Part shown: one piece after another, positions 1 through 8,589 of the stretch | How positions within the stretch are numbered: position 1 is the stretch's first letter | How the letters are laid out: every line of letters begins with the position of its first letter | Assembly: GCA_900753325.1 (NCBI GenBank) | Contig: CAADYO010000017.1 | Location: 1 to 64,000, forward strand | Reading direction: 5' to 3' | From: Bacilli bacterium | GTDB lineage: Bacteria > Bacillota_I > Bacilli_A > RF39 > UBA660 | DNA: 64,000 nucleotides | Notes under the pieces: model-generated | The model's database searches: none | Told to the model about the DNA's origin: nothing | Seen by the model: the letters and a program-made list of their open reading frames with translations, nothing else | Position numbers and translations under genes: made by a program

Positions 1-81
1 CACATAAGCAAACTTACATATCATTTCAACCTTTCTTTTTAATTCTTCACTTATTACAAGTTTTTTAGTTTCTATTGTCAT
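1..81 (-). CDS. Partial hypothetical protein (N-terminus only)
   Basis: The first 27 codons of a minus-strand gene that runs off the left edge. ATG at 81 is preceded by a GGAAAGTGAT-like ribosome binding site. The visible N-terminus (MTIETKKLVISEELKRK, then VEMICKFAYV) is hydrophilic, with no signal peptide. It is too short to assign to a family. It lies downstream of the tRNA pair and its terminator, so it probably has its own promoter. Confidence 0.5.
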   Translation of the reverse strand, partial: MTIETKKLVISEELKRKVEMICKFAYV

Positions 82-110
82 AACTCGATCACTTTCCTTT
101 TTTAAATAAC

Positions 111-135
111 AAAAAAACTAACTATTTCTAGTTAG
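111..135 (-). terminator. Rho-independent terminator after the tRNA pair
   Basis: On the minus strand a 7-bp stem CTAACTA/TAGTTAG with a 4-base GAAA loop is followed directly by seven T. It ends the tRNA-Arg/tRNA-Thr transcript. Confidence 0.75.
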
Positions 136-147
136 CGTTTATTACTT

Positions 148-168
148 AAACTCGAAAAGTTCGAGTTT
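148..168 (-). other. Hairpin without T-tail downstream of tRNA-Thr
   Basis: A perfect 9-bp inverted repeat AAACTCGAA/TTCGAGTTT with a 3-base loop lies 10 bases past the CCA end of tRNA-Thr. No T-run follows, and the genuine terminator is 13 bases further on. It may be a 3'-trailer structure guiding tRNA processing, or a decayed terminator. Confidence 0.4.
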
Positions 169-178
169 CCCATCAATC

Positions 179-252
179 TGGTGCCGATAGCAAGAATTGA
201 ACTTGCTGCTGATCCTTACCAAGGACCTGTATTGCCATTATACTATACCGGC
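179..252 (-). tRNA. tRNA-Thr (anticodon GGT)
   Basis: The minus strand folds into a complete cloverleaf of 74 nt including encoded CCA. The acceptor is GCCGGTA/TATCGGC with discriminator A, the D stem GTAT/ATAC, the anticodon stem GGTCC/GGATC with loop TTGGTAA, and the T arm GCAAG-TTCAATT-CTTGC. Anticodon GGT reads ACC/ACT threonine codons. Confidence 0.95.
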
Positions 253-300
253 ATAATGTAATTTTATCAAAAAAATAAAAGTAAGTAAACAAAATAAAAT

Positions 301-375
301 TGGTGTTCAAGGTGAGAATCGAACTCACATCATTTCCGTCGGAGGGAAATATTTTATCCATTAAACTACTCGAAC
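301..375 (-). tRNA. tRNA-Arg (anticodon CCG)
   Basis: A 75-nt cloverleaf with encoded CCA. The acceptor is GTTCGAG/CTTGAAC with discriminator A, the anticodon stem TTTCC/GGAAA with loop CTCCGAC, and the T arm GTGAG-TTCGATT-CTCAC. Anticodon CCG reads the CGG arginine codon, which is rare in such an AT-rich genome. It is probably co-transcribed with tRNA-Thr 48 bases downstream. Confidence 0.95.
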
Positions 376-387
376 AATAAAGAGGAA

Positions 388-876
388 TTAATCCTCACAA
401 GTTACACCGAACTTTTTCGCAAAAGTAAGCCAAGTAGATAATTTTACCTTACCATTTTCAATAACATTATCTTCTGCTCCTTCAATTTCTAAAAGTTTAT
501 CAATATCTATTTTTGCATAGTTAATAGTAGTATCACTTATAACAGAATTACTATTTCTTGTAATAGTATTATCATAATAATCTAGATTAGCATATTCCTT
601 AAAAATGTTTTTATACGCATTCTCATAAGTATCCAAAACACTACTATCATTACTAATAATTTCTTCTGTTGAATGAAGTATAGTTACATAGTCACCTTCA
701 TAATAAACCTCATAATTCATCAAAGAACTACCATTATCAACTTCACCTGTTCTACTACATTTTTTAACTCCATCAGCTGAGGAAATCGTTCCACTACTAC
801 CACAACCCGTTAATAAGAAACTTACAAGAACTAATAAACTAAGCTTTAGTACTATCTTCTTCATCATCATCTTCAT
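388..876 (-). CDS. Putative lipoprotein of unknown function
   Basis: About 160 residues. A lysine-rich start and hydrophobic segment end in a lipobox (LLTGC, Cys near residue 25), followed by a Ser/Gly linker, so the mature protein should be lipid-anchored outside the membrane. The remainder is soluble, with no motif I recognise. The first 38 bases overlap the end of the upstream DUF1003 gene. Several ATG codons are clustered (876, 870, 867, 864). The GAGGAAG ribosome binding site at about 880-886 sits too close to 876, so 867 or 864 are better starts. The stop codon lies within a small GAGGA/TCCTC hairpin just before tRNA-Arg. Confidence 0.75.
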   Translation of the reverse strand: MKMMMKKIVLKLSLLVLVSFLLTGCGSSGTISSADGVKKCSRTGEVDNGSSLMNYEVYYEGDYVTILHSTEEIISNDSSVLDTYENAYKNIFKEYANLDYYDNTITRNSNSVISDTTINYAKIDIDKLLEIEGAEDNVIENGKVKLSTWLTFAKKFGVTCED

Positions 877-1381
877 CTTCCTCTAACATTTTTATTATCT
901 TTCTTTGATTCCTTAAAACCTGAATTATATGATCATGTAAGCTCTCCAAAATAAGTTCACTTTTCAAATCAGTACGATAATCATTTTGATTACGTAAACT
1001 ATCTTTAGCAGCCTGTCTATTTTGACTCATCATAATAATAGGTGCTTGAATAGCAGCAATACAAGATAATACCAAGTTTAATAAAATAAACGGATATGGA
1101 TCAAGCTCACTACCCTTACTTAATAAAAAACCATTAAGTATAATCCAAAAACCCAAAAATAGCAAAAATACTAAAACAAAAGTCCAGCTACCAGCAATCT
1201 CGCTAACCTTGTCAGCTGCTCGATCACCAAATGACATTTTAGCCTCTTCCTGTTTATCAACATCAATAGCAATTGGTTGCTCAATAAGTAAATCAAGTAA
1301 CTCTTCTTCATCCTGAGCCTCAAGCTCATTGTTTCTAAGTAACATTCTTACAATTTCTTTTTTAGTTCTTTTCTTTTCCAT
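839..1381 (-). CDS. DUF1003 family membrane protein
   Basis: 180 residues. A charged N-terminal region is followed by the typical DUF1003 core: FGDRAADKV (about 51-59), GSW and a transmembrane helix (about 65-85), DPYPFILLNL leading into a second helix (about 94-117), then QAPIIMMSQNRQ. A charged, Asp/Glu-rich C-terminal tail follows. The family is widespread, with two membrane helices and no established biochemical function. Its end overlaps the lipoprotein gene by 38 bases, so the two are likely co-transcribed and translationally coupled. Confidence 0.88.
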   Translation of the reverse strand: MEKKRTKKEIVRMLLRNNELEAQDEEELLDLLIEQPIAIDVDKQEEAKMSFGDRAADKVSEIAGSWTFVLVFLLFLGFWIILNGFLLSKGSELDPYPFILLNLVLSCIAAIQAPIIMMSQNRQAAKDSLRNQNDYRTDLKSELILESLHDHIIQVLRNQRKIIKMLEEDEDDDEEDSTKA

Positions 1382-1421
1382 CTTTCTTCACCATAAAAAT
1401 TATATCATAACTACTATTAAT

Positions 1422-1450
1422 ATAAAAGAAAAAGTAGTATATACTACTTT
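1422..1450 (-). terminator. Terminator of the lipid operon
   Basis: A perfect 20-base palindrome (AAAGTAGTAT/ATACTACTTT, 1431-1450) overlaps the stop codon of the hydrolase gene and is followed on the minus strand by TTTTTCTTTT. It ends the long operon running from 7566 to 1444. Confidence 0.75.
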
Positions 1451-2340
1451 AAAAAATCGTTTATAGCACCAAACACTTCATTAAATGCAACATCATCAAG
1501 TTCATCCAAAAAGCCATGACCATAAAAGTCAATCTCCCTAAGCTCACTATTTTGATTAAATTTAGTGCACTCTTCATAATATTCTAAAATATCATTTTTC
1601 AAAGGATCAGCTCCGCCAACAATAAATAATATCTTATTGCTATACTGATAATCACTATTTGCTTTAGGAAAAACTAATACATCGCTTAAAAATCTTTCAC
1701 CAGTTAAATGTTTCTTATAATACTTTTGCAATTTCTTCATAACATCAGTATCAACTAATGAAACATCCTTATACAAGCAATCAGCCGATAAAACTGGATA
1801 GAATAATATTAACTTACTATCAGAAAAACACTTATCCTTTCCAATACCCATCGCTATACTAGCTCCAATTGAGTCCCCCATTAAAATAATATTACTAGAA
1901 CTTATACCTAACTTTTGAAGTTCTAAACATAAATACACTGCTGTTTTAGAACAATGATCAAAAATATTAAAATAATTAGTATCACCTATATCATCAAGAT
2001 CCAAAGCAATTACTAAAGTTTGAGTTTCATGAGCCACCTTTTTACATATTTCTGCATAATCCCCCAAACAACCAGAAACCTCTGCAACACCAGGAGTATA
2101 TATAATAACCTTTTCAATATTAGAAACCTTAGTAGGATAAAAAACCCTAACTGGCAAAATATTATCATCAAACATTATTCTATAACTAGAAATATTTTTC
2201 TTTGAAATAGTAGGATGAACAACTTCATAAACCGTTCTATATAATTTATATTTAAGAACATTGTCAAAACTATTAACTGTTACTGTCTTCATATTCGTCA
2301 CCAAGTATATAATATCATAAAAAGAAAGCTTTCTTTTCAC
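1444..2340 (-). CDS. Alpha/beta hydrolase (esterase/lipase-like)
   Basis: 298 residues. Alpha/beta-hydrolase features: a strand followed by YTPGV at the oxyanion position, the nucleophile elbow GDSIG (Ser at about residue 157), a VGGADPL acid-loop motif, and a C-terminal YGHGF motif giving the catalytic His. No signal peptide is seen, so it is probably cytoplasmic. It is the last gene of the operon carrying three acyltransferases and two acyl ligases, 20 bases after plsC1, which suggests a role in acyl-ester release or lipid turnover. The substrate is unknown. An internal ATG at residue 17 is an alternative start. Confidence 0.8.
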   Translation of the reverse strand: MKRKLSFYDIIYLVTNMKTVTVNSFDNVLKYKLYRTVYEVVHPTISKKNISSYRIMFDDNILPVRVFYPTKVSNIEKVIIYTPGVAEVSGCLGDYAEICKKVAHETQTLVIALDLDDIGDTNYFNIFDHCSKTAVYLCLELQKLGISSSNIILMGDSIGASIAMGIGKDKCFSDSKLILFYPVLSADCLYKDVSLVDTDVMKKLQKYYKKHLTGERFLSDVLVFPKANSDYQYSNKILFIVGGADPLKNDILEYYEECTKFNQNSELREIDFYGHGFLDELDDVAFNEVFGAINDFLK

Positions 2341-2360
2341 TAAAAGCTCCCTACTTTACA

Positions 2361-2963
2361 CTATTTGCCAGACTTTTTAGAACTTTCAAGAATTAACCAT
2401 TTAATTCTATCACTAAGTAAATTATTAGCCTCATCCAAATCACTAGAAGCGATAAATGCTTTTCCAAATTTAATAGTCAGATCATTATTAAATAATTTAT
2501 ATTTGCCAGTTATTGCAAAAGGAACAATATAAGCATTAGTTTTCTTAGACATAGAAACTGCTCCATACTTAAAAGGTAATAAAATATCATTTGTTTTATT
2601 TCTAGTTCCTTCCGGAAATATTCCCAAAACTTTTCCTTCTTCTAATACCTTAATAGCTTCATTCTTAGCTAAAGTATTATCATGACCTCTATCAACCGAT
2701 ATACATCCAACCAGTTTGAAAAACCAACCAAATATACCAGAAAACAACTCTTTTTTAGCCATATAGTGAACAGGTCTCTTAGTAGAAATAATAGGCATAC
2801 AAGGATCAAATATATGCCTGTGATTTCCCGCTAATATAACACCACCAGTCTCAGGAATATTTTCACGACCAATAATTTTAGGATGAAAAAATAACTTAAA
2901 AAATACACTTAAAATTCCCTTAGAAATTCTAAATCCAATCATTTTATTATTCTTCGTCTTCAT
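2361..2963 (-). CDS. 1-acyl-sn-glycerol-3-phosphate acyltransferase (PlsC family), copy 1
   Basis: 200 residues from the chosen ATG at 2963, which has AAGAGGAT upstream and gives a 17-base overlap with the upstream ligase, identical to the overlap seen for copy 2. Motif I is HRHIFD (HX4D, catalytic His and Asp), motif III is FPEGTR, and a hydrophobic stretch near the N-terminus (about 10-22) anchors it to the membrane. The family moves acyl groups onto lysophosphatidic acid or other lysolipids. It is closely similar in sequence to copy 2 at 4691-5284, indicating module duplication. Confidence 0.87.
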   Translation of the reverse strand: MKTKNNKMIGFRISKGILSVFFKLFFHPKIIGRENIPETGGVILAGNHRHIFDPCMPIISTKRPVHYMAKKELFSGIFGWFFKLVGCISVDRGHDNTLAKNEAIKVLEEGKVLGIFPEGTRNKTNDILLPFKYGAVSMSKKTNAYIVPFAITGKYKLFNNDLTIKFGKAFIASSDLDEANNLLSDRIKWLILESSKKSGK

Positions 2964-4668
2964 AGCCAATATCCTCTTGTAACTTTCTAAAATCAACTTT
3001 ACCCATCCTTGTTTTAGGCAAACTTTTTCTATATACAAATTCATGAGGAATTGAATAAATCGCTAAATTCTTTTTACAATGTTCCTTAATACTTCCCTTT
3101 ACTGAAATAGGACTATAGCCATCTTTTAAAACAATATAAGCCTTTGGCACCTCTACTTTATATGGATGTGGTATACCAACAACACTACATTTTAAAACAG
3201 CAGGATGTTCTTCAATTACTTGTTCAATATGACTAGGATAAACATTATATCCAGAGGTAATAATCATTCTCTTTAATCTCTGACGATAATAAATAATACC
3301 ATTTTCATTCATCATTCCAATATCACCAGTATGTAACCAAATTGCACCATCCTTATGTTTTTGTAAAGCTTCATTAGTTTCTTTTTCATCATTTAAATAA
3401 CCAAGCATCACAGTAGGACCTGAAACACATATTTCTCCATCCTCTCCATAAGGAACTTCATCTTGTGTACCAGGTGCAACTATCTTAATATAATTTCCAG
3501 GAAAAGGTATACCAATACTACCATCACGATACGCTTCTCCAAATGATAAAGCAACAGCTGCCAAAGCCTCAGTCATCCCATATCCTTGGCTAATCTTAAT
3601 CTTACTACCATGTTCCTTTAAAAAATCATTAATTCTCTCTGATAAATTACTAGATAATGAATCTCCCCCAGAAATAGCATACTTTAACATACTAAGATCT
3701 AAATTCTTATTTTTAGTATTAATTAAAGCCTCATATAAGGTAGGAACACCACAAATAACATTAGGTTTATATTTTTCCAATAACTCATCAAACTTTTTAG
3801 CGTTAAATTGTGGTACTAAAGCAACCTCACATCCTAATCCAAATGGAATATGAAAAGAAACACCAAGACCAAATCCATGAAAAATAGGCATAACTCCAAG
3901 GACAACATCACCAGGTTTTAAATTTTTAAAAATAACCCTTGCCTGTAAAGCTAAAGCATTAAAATTGCCATTAGATAAAACAATACCCTTAGGCTTACCA
4001 GATGTACCACCAGAATGAAGTATAACAGCCGCCTCATCCGCTAAAGCCTCATTAGCCTTATCCGTACCAAAATAACTTCTTAACATAAAATCATTCCAGT
4101 ACATATAAAGTCTATTACGTCTAGGCCTCTTCATATTCCAAGTCTTAATCTTATATCCAACTTGCATATGAGCAAACATTGAATTACTAACTGGAACGAC
4201 GATTACCTTATAAACATCAGTATCCTTAATAATATTCTTAACTTTTTCATAACAAAAATCAACAACAACTAAAACTCTACTCTTAGTCATTAATAATCCA
4301 TCTTTTATTTCCTCTTCAGCCGATAAAGGATGAATCATATTACTAATAGCACCTATTTTACTAGCCGCATAAAAACTAATTAATCCCTCTGGAATATTAG
4401 GCATACATATAGTTATAACATCACCTTTTTTTACGCCAATACTATCAAAAGCTAAAGCTGCTTTATCAATCTTATGTAAAAAACTCTTATAACTAAAAAC
4501 ATTACCATAATAATTAACTGCTGGAGAATTTAAATTATTAAGAGCACTATTCTTAAACATCTCATAAATAGAAATATCTTCTACCTTAAACTTTAACTCA
4601 TCCTTTTCATAATATTTCTTCCAAGGTACTTTTATTGTCTTTTGTCTTAGTAAATCTATCACATTCAT
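2947..4668 (-). CDS. AMP-forming acyl-CoA/acyl-ACP ligase, copy 1
   Basis: 573 residues of the ANL (acyl-activating) superfamily. Visible motifs are the P-loop HSGGTSGKPKG (about 220-230), GYGMTEA (A5), WLHTGDIG (A7), KRMIITSGYNVYP (A8 hinge) and PKTRMGKVD near the C-terminus carrying the A10 lysine. It adenylates a carboxylic acid, probably a fatty acid, and transfers it to CoA or ACP. Coupling to an overlapping plsC gene resembles the fused acyltransferase-ligase Aas of Proteobacteria, here split into two proteins. Fatty acid specificity is inferred. Confidence 0.88.
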   Translation of the reverse strand: MNVIDLLRQKTIKVPWKKYYEKDELKFKVEDISIYEMFKNSALNNLNSPAVNYYGNVFSYKSFLHKIDKAALAFDSIGVKKGDVITICMPNIPEGLISFYAASKIGAISNMIHPLSAEEEIKDGLLMTKSRVLVVVDFCYEKVKNIIKDTDVYKVIVVPVSNSMFAHMQVGYKIKTWNMKRPRRNRLYMYWNDFMLRSYFGTDKANEALADEAAVILHSGGTSGKPKGIVLSNGNFNALALQARVIFKNLKPGDVVLGVMPIFHGFGLGVSFHIPFGLGCEVALVPQFNAKKFDELLEKYKPNVICGVPTLYEALINTKNKNLDLSMLKYAISGGDSLSSNLSERINDFLKEHGSKIKISQGYGMTEALAAVALSFGEAYRDGSIGIPFPGNYIKIVAPGTQDEVPYGEDGEICVSGPTVMLGYLNDEKETNEALQKHKDGAIWLHTGDIGMMNENGIIYYRQRLKRMIITSGYNVYPSHIEQVIEEHPAVLKCSVVGIPHPYKVEVPKAYIVLKDGYSPISVKGSIKEHCKKNLAIYSIPHEFVYRKSLPKTRMGKVDFRKLQEDIGYEDEE

Positions 4669-4690
4669 TTAAAACTGCCTCCACACCAAC

Positions 4691-5284
4691 TTATTTATCT
4701 AAATTTAATCTCATTAACTTCTCTACTTCTTTTTCTAATTTTTTATTAGCTTTTTCTAAATCATCATCTACTTTAAAAGGTTTACCAAATCTAATTGTTA
4801 AATTCTTACTCCTGAATTTATAATCACCAGTTATTCCAAATGGTACTATTAAAGAATCTGTCTTATGAGCCATTGAAACAGCCCCGTACTTAAAAGGTAA
4901 TAAAAACTGATCAGTTTTATTTCTAGTTCCTTCAGGAAATAAACCAAGTGCATAACCATTTTTTAGTACTTCTAAAGCTAAACTAGTTGCATTATTATCT
5001 TTTTTACTTCTATCAACCGGAATACACCCAACTAGTTTAAAAAACCAAGCATGTCTTCCATCAAAATATTCTTTTTTAGCCATATAATGAATTGGTCTTT
5101 TAGTCGCAATAATTGCTAAACACTGATCATATAAATGTTTATGATTACCAACTATTAATATAGGTCCATCTTTCGGTATATTTTCCTTCCCTATAATTGT
5201 AGGTCTATACCAAAATTTAAATATTGGAACAAGTATAGCTTTAAAAAATCTATAAGCTCCCATCTTCTCATTTTTCTTTTGCAT
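4691..5284 (-). CDS. 1-acyl-sn-glycerol-3-phosphate acyltransferase (PlsC family), copy 2
   Basis: 197 residues. The HX4D motif is HKHLYD, the glycerol-binding-type motif is FPEGTR, and GCIPVDR follows the first motif as in PlsC proteins. It starts 17 bases inside the end of ligase copy 2 and stops 22 bases before ligase copy 1, so it is translated within the same operon. Most of its length aligns by eye with copy 1. A single N-terminal amphipathic/hydrophobic stretch suggests membrane association. Confidence 0.88.
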   Translation of the reverse strand: MQKKNEKMGAYRFFKAILVPIFKFWYRPTIIGKENIPKDGPILIVGNHKHLYDQCLAIIATKRPIHYMAKKEYFDGRHAWFFKLVGCIPVDRSKKDNNATSLALEVLKNGYALGLFPEGTRNKTDQFLLPFKYGAVSMAHKTDSLIVPFGITGDYKFRSKNLTIRFGKPFKVDDDLEKANKKLEKEVEKLMRLNLDK

Positions 5285-6998
5285 CTTCTACTGCTTCCTC
5301 TCTTAATCTCTTAAAGTCGACTTTTCCAATTAAAGTTTTAGGTAAACTCTTTCTAAACTCAAACTCACGAGGTATAGCATAACTTGCTAAATTCTTTTTA
5401 CAATACTCTTTAATACTAGCTTTAACTGTTAAAGGATTGTAATCATTTTTTAGTACAATAAAAGCCTTTGGTACCTCTACTTTATATGGATGTGGTATTC
5501 CAACAACACTACATTTTAATACTGAAGGATGTGACTCAATTACTTCTTCCACATAACTAGGATAAATATTATATCCAGATGAAATAATCATTCTTTTTAA
5601 CCTTTGTTTATAATAAAGAATTCCCTCATCACTCATCATACCAATGTCACCAGTATGTAACCATACTAAACCATCTTTATGTATTTGTAACATCTCATTA
5701 GTTTCTTTTTCATTATCTAAATAACCAAGCATCACAGTAGGTCCTGAAACACATATTTCCCCGTCTTCCCCATAAGGAACTTCATCTTGTGTACCAGGTA
5801 CAACTATTTTTATATAATTACCTGGAAAAGGTATACCAATACTACCTTCTCTATAAGCTTTACCAAACGACAACGTAATAGCAGCAAGTGACTCAGTCAT
5901 CCCATATCCTTGACTAATTTTAATCTTACTACCATGTTCTCTTAAAAACAAATTAACTCTTCTAATTAAACTAATAGATAAAGAGTCTCCACCAGAAATA
6001 GCATATTTTAAATTTGATAAATCAAGTGACATATCTTGCGTATTAACCAAAGCCTCATATAAAGTAGGCACTCCAAATATAACGTTAGGTCTATACTTTT
6101 CTAATAATTTATCAAACTTTTTAGCATTAAATTCTGGTATCATTACAAGTTCACAGCCTAATATAAATGGCCCAATTGTTGATACTCCAAGACCAAATCC
6201 ATGAAATATTGGCATAATACCAAGTACTCTATCTCCAACTTCAATATCTGAAAAAACTATTTTAGCCTGCTCTGTTAAAGCATTAAAATTACCATTAGAC
6301 AAAATAATACCTTTAGGGTTTCCTGTCGTACCACCAGAATGAAGAATTACTGCTGGATCATCCTTAGATACTTTAACTGAGGAAAAAGAACTATAGCCAG
6401 CCGCTTTTTTCATAAAATCTTTCCAGTATAAATAAGCCTCACTCTTATTAGGTCTTTTAACTTTATACCCACGCACAAATTGATAACCTAAACCAGTAAA
6501 AGTTGGCATACTGTCCCTCGCTGAAACAACTATTGTCTTATATACATTAGTTTCACTAATAATATTTTTAACTTTTTCATAACAAACATCAATCATTACC
6601 AACATAACACTAGACGTACTAGTTAAATAATTCTTAATCTCAACCTCACCAGACAAAGGATGAATCATATTACTAATAGCCCCAATTTTATTAATAGCAT
6701 AAAAACAAATCATAGCTTCAGGTGTATTAGGCATACATATAGTAACAACATCACCTCTTCTAACACCCTGACTTCTAAAAGCTAAAGCAGCCCTATCTAT
6801 ACTATTTAAAAATTCTCTATAAGTTATTTTTTTCCCATAATAATTAATACAATAATGATTTTCGTATAATGAAACTACTCTTTTTAAAGATTCATACATT
6901 GAAATATTATCACATTTTATTTTTAAATCATTCTTATTATAGAATTTAGCCCATGGAGTTTTAATCATTTTTTGTTTGATTAAATTAATTACGTTCAT
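5268..6998 (-). CDS. AMP-forming acyl-CoA/acyl-ACP ligase, copy 2
   Basis: 576 residues, ANL superfamily, paralogous to copy 1 over its whole length. Long blocks such as FPGNYIKIV and DEVPYGEDGEICVSGPTVMLG are identical. Motifs are HSGGTTGNPKG, GYGMTES, WLHTGDIGMM, KRMIISSGYNIYP and PKTLIGKVD. The start is ATG at 6998, overlapping the end of plsC3 by 14 bases. The same activity is expected as for copy 1, with a possibly different chain-length preference. Confidence 0.88.
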   Translation of the reverse strand: MNVINLIKQKMIKTPWAKFYNKNDLKIKCDNISMYESLKRVVSLYENHYCINYYGKKITYREFLNSIDRAALAFRSQGVRRGDVVTICMPNTPEAMICFYAINKIGAISNMIHPLSGEVEIKNYLTSTSSVMLVMIDVCYEKVKNIISETNVYKTIVVSARDSMPTFTGLGYQFVRGYKVKRPNKSEAYLYWKDFMKKAAGYSSFSSVKVSKDDPAVILHSGGTTGNPKGIILSNGNFNALTEQAKIVFSDIEVGDRVLGIMPIFHGFGLGVSTIGPFILGCELVMIPEFNAKKFDKLLEKYRPNVIFGVPTLYEALVNTQDMSLDLSNLKYAISGGDSLSISLIRRVNLFLREHGSKIKISQGYGMTESLAAITLSFGKAYREGSIGIPFPGNYIKIVVPGTQDEVPYGEDGEICVSGPTVMLGYLDNEKETNEMLQIHKDGLVWLHTGDIGMMSDEGILYYKQRLKRMIISSGYNIYPSYVEEVIESHPSVLKCSVVGIPHPYKVEVPKAFIVLKNDYNPLTVKASIKEYCKKNLASYAIPREFEFRKSLPKTLIGKVDFKRLREEAVEDAKEK

Positions 6999-7566
6999 TA
7001 TATTCCTCCAATTTTTTAGAAATATCTTTCATTAATTTTTTATTTTCATAATCTAAATCATCAGAAATCTTTCTACCCTCTAAAAATTCAATAGAAACAC
7101 TTCTACCAATAATATTATATTTACCAGTAATAATAAAAGGTACTAAAATACTATCAGTATCACTACTCATTTTAACAGCACCAATCTTAAAAGGCATAAC
7201 AATATCATCACTTCTATTAATTGTTCCTTCTGGAAATATTCCAATAACTTCACCCATCCTAAGTTCTTCTTTAGCATTCTTTAAAGAATCTTTATCGTGA
7301 ATTTTTCTATTAACTGGAATACAACCCATCTGGCGCACAACAAATCCTTCAATACCCTTAAAAAGTTCTATTTTAGCTAAAAAATGAACCTTTCTAGGTA
7401 CCACAGCAATAAGTAATAAAGGATCTAGCCAAGATGTATGATTGCCAGCCAAAACAATAGACCCTTCCTTGGAAATATGTTCTCTACCCTTTACCTTAGG
7501 ATGTAAAAACAAATAAACATTTATCTTTAAAAAAATTCTAATAATACCATAAAATATTCTATTCAT
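6985..7566 (-). CDS. PlsC-family acyltransferase, copy 3 (first gene of the lipid operon)
   Basis: 193 residues. The HX4D motif is HTSWLD; the third motif reads FPEGTIN, with Ile where copies 1 and 2 have Arg. It is more divergent than those two and more like a standard PlsC. It begins 8 bases after an AGGAG-type site and its stop overlaps ligase copy 2. It may be the housekeeping 1-acylglycerol-3-phosphate acyltransferase, with copies 1 and 2 specialised. That division of labour is inference. Confidence 0.85.
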   Translation of the reverse strand: MNRIFYGIIRIFLKINVYLFLHPKVKGREHISKEGSIVLAGNHTSWLDPLLLIAVVPRKVHFLAKIELFKGIEGFVVRQMGCIPVNRKIHDKDSLKNAKEELRMGEVIGIFPEGTINRSDDIVMPFKIGAVKMSSDTDSILVPFIITGKYNIIGRSVSIEFLEGRKISDDLDYENKKLMKDISKKLEEYNERN

Positions 7567-7631
7567 CTTTTTCTCCTACACTATCAATTATATTACAAAG
7601 AATAAAAATAGCAAATAATTTTTTTTAACAA

Positions 7632-7660
7632 AAGAAAAAGCGTACTGAATTAAATACACT
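7632..7660 (-). terminator. Probable terminator downstream of murI region
   Basis: On the minus strand a 7-bp stem AGTGTAT/GTACGCT (two G-T pairs) with an 8-base loop is followed by TTTTTCTTTT. It would end transcripts coming from murI and separates them from the lipid operon at 7566. Confidence 0.5.
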
Positions 7661-7686
7661 ATTTTCCAAATAATTTCTATATAATA

Positions 7687-7800
7687 TTAAACTTCTTCAT
7701 TACCATCAGCAATCAAATCAGATAGAACATAATCCTTCATTTTAGTAACATTTTTATCAGAAAAGTCAACCTTAACATACTGCATTGTATCATAAATCAT
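7687..7800 (-). CDS. Short orphan ORF, possibly a gene remnant
   Basis: 37 codons (MIYDTMQYVKVDFSDKN, then VTKMKDYVLSDLI and an acidic end) between murI and the lipid operon. There is no good ribosome binding site, and the codons look like real coding sequence more than random AT-rich DNA. It could be the surviving 3' end of a lost gene or a genuine small protein. I cannot assign it. Confidence 0.25.
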   Translation of the reverse strand: MIYDTMQYVKVDFSDKNVTKMKDYVLSDLIADGNEEV

Positions 7801-7843
7801 ATGAAATTTTCATCAAAACAAAAAACAATTATTGAATAAACAT

Positions 7844-8575
7844 TTATTCAATAACCGTTTTTAACTCTTCCGTTAAAGAATTATATATTTCTATTTTTCT
7901 TACCCTTTCATCATTTAAAAGACCATGTTCTTCTAATTGTCTCTTAACTTCTTTAGAAACTCCAATAGATCCATCTATTAAAACAGTATTAGGCATTACT
8001 TCTAATATTTCTTCTCTTATAAATGGATAATGTGTACATCCCAAAACTATTGCATCTATTTCTTTATCTTTATAATCTTTAAAATCATTTTGTAATATTC
8101 TTTTAATTTTTTCTTTATCATTTTGTTCTATTGCATTAGCAAGACCAGGACATGGTAATAAATAAATATTTTGATCATATCTCTTATTATCTCTAATTAA
8201 CTCATAAGTCCTTTCAGATTCAATTGTCGCAGGTGTTGCCATAACTAAAGTGTTTTTAAATCTCTTATCGCAAGCTACTTTAATAGCTGGTACCGTTCCA
8301 ACAAAAATAACATTACTATAGATTTCTCTTAACTTTTTCATACAACGCGTAGTAGCTGTATTACAAGCAATAACTATTAATTTACAATTTTTATTTATCA
8401 GTTTTTCTACTATGTTACTAGTAATTTTAAGTAACTCTTCATCACTTTTTTCTCCATATGGATTATTTAAGCTATCACCGTAATAATAAAAATCTTCATA
8501 TGGTAGTTCTTTTAACAATTCATTAAGAATACTCAAACCACCTACACCAGAATCAAAAACTCCTATTTTTTGCAT
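7844..8575 (-). CDS. murI: Glutamate racemase
   Basis: About 243 residues. It interconverts L- and D-glutamate, supplying D-Glu for peptidoglycan. Family motifs: FDSGVGGLS near the N-terminus (catalytic-site Asp), a GDSLNNPYG loop, CNTAT (first catalytic Cys) and GCTHYP (second catalytic Cys and His). ATG at 8575 with GGTG six bases upstream is preferred to the in-frame TTG at 8587. It follows the CinA-like gene with a gap of 14 bases, so the two are in one operon. Confidence 0.93.
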   Translation of the reverse strand: MQKIGVFDSGVGGLSILNELLKELPYEDFYYYGDSLNNPYGEKSDEELLKITSNIVEKLINKNCKLIVIACNTATTRCMKKLREIYSNVIFVGTVPAIKVACDKRFKNTLVMATPATIESERTYELIRDNKRYDQNIYLLPCPGLANAIEQNDKEKIKRILQNDFKDYKDKEIDAIVLGCTHYPFIREEILEVMPNTVLIDGSIGVSKEVKRQLEEHGLLNDERVRKIEIYNSLTEELKTVIE

Positions 8576-8589
8576 TTTCAACACCAAAC

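Noticed and set aside
173..361. 62-residue ORF on the minus strand
   Set aside because: It runs through two tRNA genes with clear cloverleafs and has no ribosome binding site.
2361..3044. Longer plsC1 starting at 3044
   Set aside because: It would overlap the ligase by 98 bases. ATG 2963 has a good ribosome site and gives the same 17-base overlap as the duplicate pair.
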